From contig JADJMS010000013.1 in NCBI GenBank assembly GCA_016709495.1, forward strand, positions 1 to 64,000: a DNA stretch of 64,000 nucleotides. The letters run 5' to 3'. Position 1 is the first letter of the stretch. Every line of letters begins with the position of its first letter. This document shows positions 1 through 9,694 of the stretch, in pieces. The position numbers and the translations under genes were made by a program. The notes below the pieces were generated by a model, which had not been told where the DNA came from, searched no databases, and was given only the letters and a program-made list of their open reading frames with translations. Source of the DNA: Candidatus Dechloromonas phosphorivorans. Its GTDB lineage: Bacteria; Pseudomonadota; Gammaproteobacteria; Burkholderiales; Rhodocyclaceae.

Positions 1-632
1 GGCGGTGTCGGATACCACCAGGTACCGTAAACCACGGAGGGATTATAGGTCGGCACGTAGACAACTTCCGGCTTCGGCGATTCGACCACATAGATCGTCT
101 GGCTACCCTGAGTTTCCGTCTTGACCACCTGTTGTTCGGTGGTCTTCAGATTGCCCGTGGCATCCGCTTTGGCACGCAACATCTGGACCGTATCCATGAC
201 GTCACCCTGCTGAGCGAGGAATGCATCGCCCAGCTTTTGCGTCCAGTCGAGTTTGTCATTCATCTGCGCCAACACCTGGGGCACCGAAGTCAGTGACTTG
301 ACTGAAGGATCCCAGGATTGTTTGGCCATCGCATCCTCAAGCGCCTTGCCGGTCACTTTCGGATTGGCCTTGACCCAGCGTGCCGCCTCAACCACTTCAA
401 GCGGATAAGTCGCAGCCATCAAAATCCCCAGAGCCAGCAACGCATCAGGATAAAGCGCAATCGGCGCCATCAACTGATCGAGTTCTTGCTGGGAAAATGT
501 TTTAGTCGCCGGCGCCACCGCGTCGGTCATGGGTGGCATAGCGCCCGTTTGACTTTGCTGCGCGAGGGCTGGAGTCAGCGCCAGCAGCATGGCCGCCAGT
601 AATGAACCGGGGCGAAAATGCTTTGCATTCAT
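1..632 (-). CDS. DUF3300 family secreted protein (5' part, runs off window)
   Basis: The ATG is at 632 on the minus strand and the frame stays open to base 1, giving about 210 residues of a longer protein. The N-terminus is a Sec signal peptide ending ALAQ. It is followed by the DUF3300 core: QELDQLMAPIALYPDALLA near residue 50, then the EAARW and W.PSV stretches, ending in VYVPTYNPSVVYG. DUF3300 proteins are exported and of unknown function, often with a low-complexity C-terminus that lies outside this window. The frame is clean. The next gene upstream on the same strand is also exported, but a terminator separates the two. Confidence 0.85.
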   Translation of the reverse strand, partial: MNAKHFRPGSLLAAMLLALTPALAQQSQTGAMPPMTDAVAPATKTFSQQELDQLMAPIALYPDALLALGILMAATYPLEVVEAARWVKANPKVTGKALEDAMAKQSWDPSVKSLTSVPQVLAQMNDKLDWTQKLGDAFLAQQGDVMDTVQMLRAKADATGNLKTTEQQVVKTETQGSQTIYVVESPKPEVVYVPTYNPSVVYGTWWYPTP

Positions 633-659
633 AGGGCATCCTTGAGTCAGAAAAAACTC

Positions 660-685
660 ACCCGCCAGACAAAAGAATGGCGGGT
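660..685 (-). terminator. Rho-independent terminator after the two-repeat secreted protein
   Basis: ACCCGCCA and TGGCGGGT form an 8-bp stem with a 10-base loop. Read on the minus strand the stem is followed by GAGTTTTTTC, so it ends the transcript of the gene at 720-1329 before the DUF3300 gene. Confidence 0.75.
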
Positions 686-719
686 GCGCAGCAAATCATT
701 TCAAAACACAATCAAAAGC

Positions 720-1329
720 TTATTTGGCTTTCTTGTCGTACCGCCCGTAACCACCAGGGCAACCGCTTCAATGTAGGTCGCTTCAACCTGATTGCCAACC
801 TTCACATCCTTGAGCATGGCCGGATCCTTGACCGCGACTTCAACCGTACTTTTGGCACCGCGCAAAGTCACGGTCTGCGCCTTCGGATTAACCGCAACCA
901 CATTGGCCACCACACGAACGGTTTTTTTCGATCAGCTTGGCTGGCTTTTCGCCCGGCTTGGCGGCAACCTTGTTTTCAGACTCAACACGCTCACGAATGC
1001 CGTTGTTCTCTACAGCTTTCAACTCAACGACCAAGGCCTGAACGTAAGTCAGCGTGACCAGATCACCGATACGGATCTGATCAAAATTCTTCACTTCCTC
1101 ACCCGCCGGAATAACCATCTGATTGCCCTGCGGGCCGACCAGGGTCACTTCGCGAGTCTTCTTGTTAATAGACTTGACCTTGCACCGGCTGAATCGCATC
1201 GGCTTCGCCCATTTTGCCTGGTGCCTGGCTGGTTACAACAGCAGCCTGCGGTGCGCTCTGCGCAAAAGCGGCGAGCGGGGCAGCAAAGATGCCAGCAGCG
1301 AGCAGCAGGGTGATTTTGTTGATTTTCAT
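720..1329 (-). CDS. Secreted protein with two similar ~55-residue repeats (frameshifted)
   Basis: The ATG at 1329 opens a signal peptide (MKINKITLLLAAGIFAAP, cleavage after AFA). The frame breaks at about 1187 (an extra A) and about 925 (a 7-A run), and probably once near 745 so that the protein ends KKAK. Repaired, it has about 200 residues. It holds two homologous units: KKTREVTLVGPQGN...IGDLVTLTYVQALVVEL and PKAQTVTLRGA...VGNQVEATYIEAVALVV. Each is a beta-rich unit followed by a Y(V/I)(Q/E)A motif. I do not recognise the family beyond hypothetical secreted protein. The breaks look like base-calling errors, not decay. Confidence 0.6.
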
Positions 1330-1469
1330 GTTTTGCCTTTTTCAGGCGGTGAGGGGAATGGTCATATTACTCAATTACCATGAAAAGGCGAGAACCTGCG
1401 ACATTCACCGTGTAAGTATCAGGTTAAGATTAGTAATATTCGTTTACATCTGCCTTGCTGGAGTTCGTC
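1330..1469. promoter_or_regulatory. Divergent intergenic region
   Basis: These 140 bases separate the secreted-protein gene (minus) from the efflux operon (plus) and must hold both promoters. The stretch is AT-rich around 1425-1450. I could not pick a convincing -35/-10 pair or a repressor operator. Confidence 0.3.
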
Positions 1470-2663
1470 ATGCCTCACCTGAAAATTCTCGCACCGCTTG
1501 TCATTGCAACCATCCTGGCGGCTTGTGGCGAAGAAAAAACCGTCACCGCCAAAGGTCCGAGCGAGGTCACGGCAATCCAGGTAAAAGTTCAGGAAACCCC
1601 GGTCACTTTTGAGTACACGGCACAAACCGAAAGCTCGCAACTGGTCGATATCCGCACACGGGTTTCCGGCTTCCTCGACAAGCGCGTCTACAAGGAAGGC
1701 AGCCTGGTGCGCAGCGGGCAAACGCTGTTCCAGATCGACCGCAAGCCCTTTGAGGCACAACTTGCTGCGGCAAAAGGAGAACTATCAGCCCAGCAGGCAC
1801 GTCTTTCCGTTGCGCAGGCAACGTTGGCCCGTGTCAAACCGCTGGTTGAGCAGAATGCTCTATCCAAGAAGGATCTCGATGATTCAATCGGCAACGAGCA
1901 AACTGCCAAGGCCGCCGTCGAGGTTGCTCGCGCCAATGTCATGACCGCCGAACTCAACCTTGGCTACACAACCATCAAAAGCCCGCTCAACGGCCTCGCC
2001 AGCTTTGCCAAAATTCAGGATGGCAGCTATCTCAATGCCAATAGCCAGGACGCCTTGCTGACCACGGTGGCGGCGCTGAGCCCAATGCGCGTTGTTTTCT
2101 CGGTGTCGGAGAATGCTTTGCTCAAATATCGGGACAACATTGCCAAAGGTTTCCTGAAAGCACCCGAAAAGGAAAATTACACCATTGAAGTGGTGCTGGC
2201 TGATGGTTCGGTCTACCCGGAAAAAGGCCGCCTGACCTTTGCCGACACCTCTTACTCGCAAGGCACCGGCACCATTCTGCTGCGCGCCGAAGTAGATAAC
2301 GCCCAAGGCACGTTGATGCCAGGTCAATTTGTCCGCGCCCGCATGACCGGCGCGACCTACCCCAATGGAATTCTGGTGCCGCAAAAAGCCGTTCAGCAAA
2401 GCGGCCAGGGTTACTTTGTCTGGGTCATCGACAAGGAGAGCAAGGCGCAAACCCGCCCTATCGAAGTCGGTAACTGGATGGAGGACAAATGGCTGGTGCT
2501 GGGTGGCCTGCATGCTGGCGAAACCGTGATTACCGATGGCTTCATGCGCCTCGCCCCCGGCGCACCAGTGAAATTACAGCGCCAGGAGGCTCCTGCTCCG
2601 CGCGAGCCCGGCTGGGGCCCCAGCCGGGCAAGCGGAGCCCCATGTTCTCGCATTTCTTTTTGA
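1470..2663 (+). CDS. RND efflux periplasmic adaptor lipoprotein (AcrA/MexE type)
   Basis: This is the membrane fusion protein of a tripartite drug/solvent efflux pump, linking the inner-membrane permease to the outer-membrane channel. I chose the ATG at 1470 because it gives a short lipoprotein signal with lipobox LAAC (Cys18). The lipoyl/barrel-sandwich half begins TRVSGFLDKRVYKEGSLV. A long alpha-hairpin (about residues 95-165) follows, then GYTTIKSPLNGLA and the beta-barrel end LMPGQFVRARM. The last ~25 residues (after VKLQRQ) are unlike the family and overlap the permease start, so the true C-terminus may be frameshifted. Confidence 0.85.
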   Translation: MPHLKILAPLVIATILAACGEEKTVTAKGPSEVTAIQVKVQETPVTFEYTAQTESSQLVDIRTRVSGFLDKRVYKEGSLVRSGQTLFQIDRKPFEAQLAAAKGELSAQQARLSVAQATLARVKPLVEQNALSKKDLDDSIGNEQTAKAAVEVARANVMTAELNLGYTTIKSPLNGLASFAKIQDGSYLNANSQDALLTTVAALSPMRVVFSVSENALLKYRDNIAKGFLKAPEKENYTIEVVLADGSVYPEKGRLTFADTSYSQGTGTILLRAEVDNAQGTLMPGQFVRARMTGATYPNGILVPQKAVQQSGQGYFVWVIDKESKAQTRPIEVGNWMEDKWLVLGGLHAGETVITDGFMRLAPGAPVKLQRQEAPAPREPGWGPSRASGAPCSRISF

Positions 2664-5487
2664 CCGGCCGATCTTCGCGGCGGTCATCTCGATCATCATT
2701 TCCATCGCCGGCGGTGTGGCAATGATGGCCTTGCCGATCGCCCAATTCCCCGACATCACCCCGCCCCAGGTGACGGTCAGCGCCAATTATCCTGGTGCCG
2801 ATGCCAGCACCGTTGCCCAGAATATCGGCGCCCCGATCGAGAATCAGGTAAATGGTGCCGACAACATGATCTACATGTCAAATGACCAGCTCAACGACCG
2901 GCAATTACAGCCTCAACGTCTATTTCAACATTGGCACCGACGTCAATCTGGCGCAGGTGGATGTCCAGAATCGCGTCAATGCCGCCCTGCCACTTTTGCC
3001 GCAGGCTGTGTCGCAGCAAGGCGTGCTGGTCCAGAAAAAGAGCGCCTCTTTCCTGATGCTGATTGCGCTCTATTCGGAAGATGGACGTTACGACGACGAC
3101 TTTGTCTCCAATTACGCCAATATCAACGTGCTTGATGCCATCAAGCGCCTGCCCGGCGCCAATCAGGCGGCCATTTTTGGCGTCGTTGATTCGGCCATGC
3201 GCATCTGGCTCTCGCCTGACCGCATGGCCTCACTAAGCATTACGGCATCCGATATATCGAATGCCGTCTCGCAGCAAAATAATCAATTCGCGGTGGGCCG
3301 CATTGGCCAATCGCCGACGCCGGAGGCAGTGCAGCAAACCTTCCCGGTGACCACCAGCGGGCGCATGACCGACCCCAAGCAATTCGAAAACATCATCCTG
3401 CGCACCGATGCAAAAGGTACGTCAATTGTCCGCCTCAAGGACGTGGCGCGCGCCGACCTCGGACGCAGGATTGTTCGCTGCGCAATGCTTATGACGGCAA
3501 GAAGGCAACGATGATCGCCATCTATCAACAGCCGGGCGCCAATGCACTGGATGTCTCCAAGCAGGTTAACGCGACGATGCAGACACTGGCCCAGAGTTTT
3601 CCGGCCGGCATCAAATACGAAGTGGCGCTCGATACAACACGCTTCGTCCAAGCGTCGATCAACGAAGTGGTGCATACCTTCTTCGAGGCCGTCGTGCTGG
3701 TCGTCTTCGTGGTTTTCCTCTTCCTGCAAAGCTTGCGCCTGACGATCATCCCGACCATCGCCGTACCGGTTTCCATGTTCGGCACCTTCATCGGCATGCT
3801 GCTGCTCGGCTATTCGATCAATATGCTGACCTTGTTCGGGATGATTCTCGCCATCGGCATCGTCGTTGATGACGCCATCGTCGTGATCGAAAACACCGAA
3901 CGCAATATGACCGAATTCGGGCTTTCGCCCAAGGAAGCTGCCAAGCGGGCGATGACCGAAGTCAGCGGGCCGGTGATCGCCATCGTCCTGGTGCTTTGTG
4001 CGGTATTCATTCCGGTCGCCTTCCTGAGCGGCATGACCGGCCTGCTCTACAAGCAGTTTGCCGTCACCGTCGCCATCTCGGTGGTTTTCTCCGGCATCGT
4101 CGCGCTAACCCTCTCGCCGGCGCTGGCTGCTTTGCTTTTGAAACCCCATCACGGTGAAAAGCACGGTTTCTTCAAGGCATTCGACGCCGGCTTTGAAAAA
4201 GTCACCAATGGCTACGTCAAAGGCGTCGTGCGCTTTATTGCCAGTCCGAAAATCCCCTTGCTCACCTTCCTGGCCCTCTGCTTTGGCGGCGTCATGCTGT
4301 TCAAGATTGTGCCTTCGGCTTTTGTGCCGCAGGAAGATCAGGGCTACATCTTCGTCCCGTACTTCCTGCCCGATGCGGCCAGCCTGGATCGTACTGGCGC
4401 GGTCGGCGCGCGGGCAGCCGAGTTCATGCAGAAGCACCCGGCAGTGGCCAACGTCACCCAAAGATCAATGGTTATTCGCTGATCGATGGGCAGTACAAAA
4501 CCAGCGCAGGGGTGCTATTTGTTTCACTGAAGGATTTCGAAGAACGTAAAGATCCAGCTTTGCGCGCCCCGGCGCTGATCAAGGCGGCGGGCGCAAATTA
4601 CAGCCAGATTCAGGAAGGCGTCGCGCTACCGATCAACCCGCCCTCCATCCCCGGCCTCGGCGTCACCTCCGGGTTTGAAATGTGGCTGCAGCAAAAGGGC
4701 AGCGGCAATTACGGTCAACTGGTCGATACGATGCGAAAAATCATCGTCAAGGCCAAGGAACGGCCAGAGTTGCGTGGTGTTGCGGCTACCGCCAGCGCCA
4801 ATAGTCGGCAACTGCTGGTCGATGTCGATCGTGACAAGGCAGAAGTACTGGGCGTACCGGTGCAGGATATCTACAACAGCCTGCAAACCCTGTTTGGCTC
4901 GATGTATGTCAGCCAGTTCCCCAAGGACTCCCGCCTCTGGCAGGTCATTCTGCAGGCCGAGCCGGGCTTCCGTCTTAAGCCGGAGGACATTCAGCATATC
5001 TACGTGCGCACCCATGAAGGCAAGATGGTGCCGCTCTCGGCTGTGGTTCAGTGGCGTCATCCTCGCTGTGCCTTTTGCGCTGGTTGGCGCGCTAATCGCC
5101 ATTTTCCTGCGCGGGATTCCCAATGACGTGTATTTCCAGATCGGCCTGATCACATTGATCGCCCTGGCCGCCAAAAACGCCATTCTGATCTTCGAATTTG
5201 CCGTCATGTTGCGTGACGAAGGCAAATCCTTCGCCGAAGCAGCCACCGAATCGGCACGCTTGCGCCTAAGACCCATCGCCATGACCTCATTTGCCTTCAT
5301 TCTCGGCGTTGTACCACTCGCCATCGCCTCCGGCGCCTCGGCCAACAGCCGCCACTCCATCGGCACCGGCGTCATTGGCGGCATGCTCGGCGCAACGGTC
5401 ATCGCAGTGTTCTTCATTCCGATGTTCTTTGTGCTGCTCGGCAAATTCTCTGAACGCTTCAGCAACAAGCAGGAGGACAAGGCATGA
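2642..5487 (+). pseudogene. RND efflux permease (AcrB/MexF type), frameshifted and internally deleted
   Basis: This encodes the proton-driven pump subunit. From ATG 2642 it reads in pieces: IAQFPDITPPQVTVSANYPG, QQPGANALDVS, the TM4 motif GIVVDDAIVVIENTE (the conserved paired Asp), and finally FIPMFFVLLGKF. At least five frame changes are needed (about 2660, 2880, 3465, 4465 and 5050). At 5050 the sequence also jumps from HEGKMVPLSAVVQ straight to SGVILAVPFALVGA. That removes roughly 80-100 residues of the second porter domain and a transmembrane helix. Total length is about 948 codons against about 1,040 for the family. As written it cannot work; assembly error and true deletion cannot be separated here. 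Confidence 0.85.
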
Positions 5488-6897
5488 AACATTTGGCCCT
5501 TTCCTCTCTCATCGTTTTGCTGCTTGCCGCTTGCGCGGTCGGCCCGGACTATGAACGGCCAGCGCTCACCAAGCCCGAAGGCTGGCGTAGCGGCAGCGCC
5601 TTGCCTGCCAGCGAAAAAGCCGGAAGAACTGGCCAACCTTGCTTGGTGGAAACAACTGGAGGATCCGGTACTTGATGCACTGGTTGCCGAAGCGCTTGCC
5701 AATAATCGCGATCTCAAAATCGCCGCTGCCCGTGTCGATGAAGCGGCTGGCGTGCTCGGCACTACCCGCGCCCAACTCTTCCCGCAATTCGGCGCCAATC
5801 TGGGCGCCAGCCGGGCGCAAGCCAGCAACGCCGGGATCACACCGATACCTGTTACGGTCGACCGCGTAAACAACCAATATTCTGCAGCGCTCAATGTTGG
5901 CTGGGAAATTGATCTCTTTGGTCGCATTCGTCGGGCCAGCGAAGCCAGCCGCGCCGACCTGCTGGCCAGTGAAGAAAGCCGGCGCGGTATCGCGCTTTCT
6001 CTCGCCGCGACCGTCGCCAATAGTTACATCAGCCTGCGCGATCTCGATAACGAATTGGAAATCGCCCGCCAAACGCTCAAGACACGCGAGGAAAGCTTAC
6101 GGATTTTCGATCTGCGCTACAAAGGCGGCGTAGTTTCTGAAATGGAAGTGGCTCAGGTACGCTCCGAGATGGAAACGGCACGCATCGCCGTCACCAATCT
6201 GGAGCTATCGGTAGCACAACAGGAAAACGCCCTGTCCACCGTGCTCGGCCGCTTGCCGGGACCAATTACGCGCGGCAAGACACTGGCAAGCATGGGCATG
6301 CCGCTACCGCCAGTCAGTCTGCCCTCCAGCATTCTGGAACGCCGCCCTGACATTCGCCTGAGCGAACAAAACCTGATCAGCAACAACGCCCGGATTGGTG
6401 TCGCCAAGGCGGCGTATTTTCCGACCGTTTCGCTGACTGGCCTGCTTGGTTCAAGCAGTGTTGCGTTTTCCAACCTGTTCACCGGCCCGGCCAAAGTCTG
6501 GTCTTACGGTGCCGATCTGACGATGCCCATTTTCACTGCCGGCGCCATTGCCGGCCAGGTCAAATCAGCTGAAGCCCGTCAGGTGCAGGCGCTGGAGCAA
6601 TACAGAAAATCGGTCGAAACAGCATTCCGCGAAGTTGATGATGCGCTGATTGGTGGCACCAAATCGCGCGAAGCAGTGGACAGCCGAATTCGCCAGGTGG
6701 AAGCATTAACCATCTATGCACGCAGCGCTCGCCTGCGCTACGAAGGTGGCTACTCATCCTTCCTCGAAGTACTCGATGCCGAGCGCAGCCTGTTCCAGGC
6801 GCAGATTTACGAATCGCAGGCGCGTGGCCAGGCTTTGATTGCGGTTACAACACTCTATAAAGTGTTGGGTGGTGGCTGGCAGGCGGCAAGTGAATAA
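5484..6897 (+). CDS. Outer-membrane efflux channel lipoprotein (OprM/NodT family)
   Basis: This is the TolC-like exit duct of the pump. It starts at ATG 5484, overlapping the permease stop (ATGA). The lipobox is LLAAC, followed by the family hallmark AVGPDYERP. One frameshift near 5612 (run of A in SEKKPEEL) splits off the first 40 residues. After it the protein runs cleanly through two OEP repeats: DPVLDALVAEALANNRDLKIA, the helix GWEIDLFGRIRR, and near the end RYEGGYSSFLEVLDAER. Repaired length is about 470 residues, normal for the family. Confidence 0.9.
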
Positions 6898-6966
6898 GTT
6901 GCGCCATCTATATTAGCGGATTATTATTCACAGCTTAAAGCAACCATAAATCTAAGGAACAACAGC

Positions 6967-7344
6967 ATGTACAAAACACTGGTCGACAACTCGCCACTAA
7001 TTAAAGTGAATACCAGCAAGTTTGAGGCGCACTACGCCGTGAACGGCTCCTTGATGAACCCGCTGGAAGCCTTTTACGCCTCACTTGCCGCTTGCGCTGC
7101 CGTCTTTGCCAAAAAAACCTGCAAAAGCCTGGGCATTCCGGCCGAAGGTATCGACATCAACTGCACACCCTACGCCGGCCCCGGTGGCCCGCTGACATTG
7201 GCCAAATTCAAGACGGAGGTTAGATTCCCGGCGCATTTCACGGCTGAGCAAAAGGCCGAAATCCTCGACAGCATTGCCCAGTGCGCAGTCAAGGAAGTGG
7301 TTAAAGATGGCCCAAATATTGAGTTTCTGGTCAGCGAAGTTTAA
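6967..7344 (+). CDS. OsmC-family peroxide-reducing protein
   Basis: A 125-residue OsmC/Ohr-fold protein. The two redox cysteines expected of thiol peroxidases lie in SLAACAAVFAKK and IAQCAVKEVV. The short form without an N-terminal extension resembles the YhfA-like branch, whose substrate is less certain than that of Ohr. A good Shine-Dalgarno (AAGGAAC) sits before ATG 6967. It is monocistronic, convergent with grxD, and separated from it by a shared terminator. Confidence 0.85.
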   Translation: MYKTLVDNSPLIKVNTSKFEAHYAVNGSLMNPLEAFYASLAACAAVFAKKTCKSLGIPAEGIDINCTPYAGPGGPLTLAKFKTEVRFPAHFTAEQKAEILDSIAQCAVKEVVKDGPNIEFLVSEV

Positions 7345-7362
7345 TCACAACGCGACCAAGCA

Positions 7363-7389
7363 AAAGGCCCACCGATTTGGTGGGCCTTT
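7363..7389. terminator. Bidirectional terminator between OsmC gene and grxD
   Basis: AAAGGCCCACC and GGTGGGCCTTT form an 11-bp perfect stem with a 5-base loop. An A run on one side and a T run on the other let it serve both convergent genes. Confidence 0.85.
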
Positions 7390-7409
7390 CCTGTTTACGG
7401 CCAGAAAAA

Positions 7410-7733
7410 TCAGGCCTCTGCGATACCTTCCAGCATCTTTTGCAATTCGCCAGCCTGATACATCTCCTTGACGATATCGCAACCGCCGATAAATTCGCCC
7501 TTGATGTAAAGCTGGGGAATCGTCGGCCAGTTGGCGTATTCCTTGACGCCATTACGGATTTCTTCATCGGCCAACACGTTAACCGTAACCGGGTTATTGA
7601 CGCCGCAGAGCTTCAGCACCTGAACCACGGTAGCGGAAAAGCCGCATTGCGGAAAACGGGCGTCGCCCTTCATGTAAAGGACAACCGGGTTAGTGGTCAC
7701 GGTTTCGTGAATGCGTTTCTGTACATCAGACAT
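7410..7733 (-). CDS. grxD: Monothiol glutaredoxin Grx4
   Basis: A 107-residue monothiol glutaredoxin that binds a [2Fe-2S] cluster with glutathione and hands it to iron-sulfur and iron-sensing proteins. It has the CGFS active site at residues 30-33 and the GSH-binding patches WPTIPQLYI and GGCDI. Last gene of the hemA-prfA-prmC-grxD run, 12 bases after prmC. Confidence 0.95.
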   Translation of the reverse strand: MSDVQKRIHETVTTNPVVLYMKGDARFPQCGFSATVVQVLKLCGVNNPVTVNVLADEEIRNGVKEYANWPTIPQLYIKGEFIGGCDIVKEMYQAGELQKMLEGIAEA

Positions 7734-7745
7734 AGTGGCTCCAGA

Positions 7746-8567
7746 TTAAAGATAAGCACCGCTGACACGGTCTATGCCGGCCAGATCGGGATGAGTGAAC
7801 GCCGCTTTGAACCCGGCGGCGGTTAATAAGTTCCTGCTGGCTTCCCCCTGGTCGTAGCCGTGCTCAAATAGCAGCCAGCCACCGGGTTGCAAATGTTCGG
7901 CGGCGTGAGCGACGATATGGCGGATACAGGCCAGCCCGTCGCCATTTGGCACTTGGTCAGTCAACGCCAGACGCGGCTCGAAGGGCAATCCATTCAATGC
8001 CAGATGCGGGTCGCCTTCAGCCACGTAAGGCGGATTGGAAACGATCAGATCAAACCACTCGCCAGCCACTGGCGCAAACCAGTCACCCTCGCGGCAATCC
8101 ACTTTGGCAGCCAGACGACCGGCGTTATTGCGTGCAAAAAAAATCGCGTCTTTTGAGACGTCGACCGTAACAATCTGCACCGCAGGGCATTCCAGCGCCA
8201 GCGAGATGGCAATGATGCCCGATCCGGTTCCCAATTCGAGCACTTTCGGATTTGCTATATCGCGCAGCTTTTCCAGCGCCAGATCAATCAGCACCTCGGT
8301 TTCCGGGCGCGGAATCAGCACCGCTGGTGATACCTGAAACACTCGCCCGCGAAATTCGGCCTCGCCCACCAGATAAGCCAGGGGTTCCCCCGCTGCCCGT
8401 CGAGCAACCCATTCAGAAAACTGCGCGTAAGCCGGCGCAATCACAGTCGTTTCGGGCCGTGCCAGCAAATCCGTATGCGAACAACCGGTCGCGTATTGCA
8501 GCAGCAAACGGGCATCGAGCCGGTCGATTTGCTGCTTGGCTACGGTCAACGCCTCAAACAGCGTCAT
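7746..8567 (-). CDS. prmC: Release-factor glutamine N5-methyltransferase
   Basis: Methylates the Gln of the GGQ loop in RF1 and RF2, which raises termination efficiency. The 273 residues have the N-terminal helical substrate domain, the SAM-binding loop LELGTGSG at 110-117 and the catalytic NPPY at 178-181. It lies directly behind its substrate gene prfA (3-base gap), the usual proteobacterial arrangement. Confidence 0.95.
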   Translation of the reverse strand: MTLFEALTVAKQQIDRLDARLLLQYATGCSHTDLLARPETTVIAPAYAQFSEWVARRAAGEPLAYLVGEAEFRGRVFQVSPAVLIPRPETEVLIDLALEKLRDIANPKVLELGTGSGIIAISLALECPAVQIVTVDVSKDAIFFARNNAGRLAAKVDCREGDWFAPVAGEWFDLIVSNPPYVAEGDPHLALNGLPFEPRLALTDQVPNGDGLACIRHIVAHAAEHLQPGGWLLFEHGYDQGEASRNLLTAAGFKAAFTHPDLAGIDRVSGAYL

Positions 8568-8570
8568 TTT

Positions 8571-9652
8571 TTAGTTTTGCTCTGCCAGTTCGGCCAGCAA
8601 ATCGGCCTGATGCTCGGAGGCCAGCGCACCGAGCAATTCGTCCATATCACCATCGAGAATCGCCGCAATTTTGTACAGCGTCAGGTTGATGCGGTGATCG
8701 GTGATCCGACCCTGCGGGAAATTGTAGGTGCGGATGCGCTCGGAACGGTCACCGGAGCCGATCAACGATTTGCGCGTGCTCGAAATATGCGCCTGCTGCG
8801 CGCGTACCTGAACGTCCTTGATTCGTGCCGCCAGCACCTTCATGGCGGAAGCCTTGTTGGCGTGCTGCGAACGGCCATCCTGACATTCGGCCACAATCCC
8901 GGTCGGCAGGTGAGTAACACGCACGGCAGAGTCGGTTTTGTTGATGTGCTGCCCGCCAGCGCCGGATGCCCGATAAGTGTCGATACGCAGGTCAGCCGGG
9001 TTGAGGTTCACATCTTCGACTTCATCAACCTCCGGCATGATCGCCACGGTACACGCCGTGGTGTGGATACGGCCCTGGGTTTCGGTTTCCGGCACGCGCT
9101 GCACGCGATGGCCGCCCGATTCAAACTTGAGCCGCGAGTAGGCGCCATTGCCGGCAATCCGGCAGATGATTTCGCGATAGCCACCGAGTTCGGATTCACT
9201 GGCCGACATCACCTCAACCTGCCAGCGCTGACGTTCGGCAAAACGCGAATACATGCGAAAAATGTCGCCGGCGAACAACGCTGATTCATCGCCGCCCGTA
9301 CCAGCGCGAATTTCGAGAATGACGCTGCGCTCATCGTTGGGGTCTTTTGGCAGCAACAGTTTTTGCAGATCGATTTCGAGTTGCGGCAAACGGGCCTTGA
9401 CCGCCGAGATTTCCTCTTCGGCAAACTCGCGCATTTCCGGATCACTACGCATCGCTTCAGCTTCTGCCAGATCATTTTCCGCCTGACGGAAAGCGTGAAA
9501 CTGGACGATCACCGGCTCAATCTCGGCACGTTCGCGGGAGAGTTTGCGGAACTGATCCATGTCATTGGCCGTGCTGGGCGCTGACAACATGCGGTCAATT
9601 TCATCAAGGCGGTCGACCAGCAAGTCGAGTTTTGGCGGATGGATGGCTTCAT
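8571..9652 (-). CDS. prfA: Peptide chain release factor 1 (one N-terminal frameshift)
   Basis: RF1 reads UAA and UAG and triggers peptide release. The GAGGQHINKTD loop is present near residue 230 and the C-terminal domain is intact. The long open frame begins only at 9623. However, a shifted frame upstream reads MKPSIRQ from ATG 9652, and adding one A to the AAAA run at about 9630 joins the two into the normal RF1 N-terminus of about 360 residues. I therefore place the start at 9652. Confidence 0.93.
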
Positions 9653-9694
9653 GGAAATTTCAAAATGCGCGCGATATAGCAGCCCTGTGGGCAG

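Noticed and set aside
4626..6020. 464-codon minus-strand frame across the RND permease and channel genes
   Set aside because: Low-complexity Ser/Ala/Arg translation opposite clear efflux proteins; a complement of GC-rich codons.
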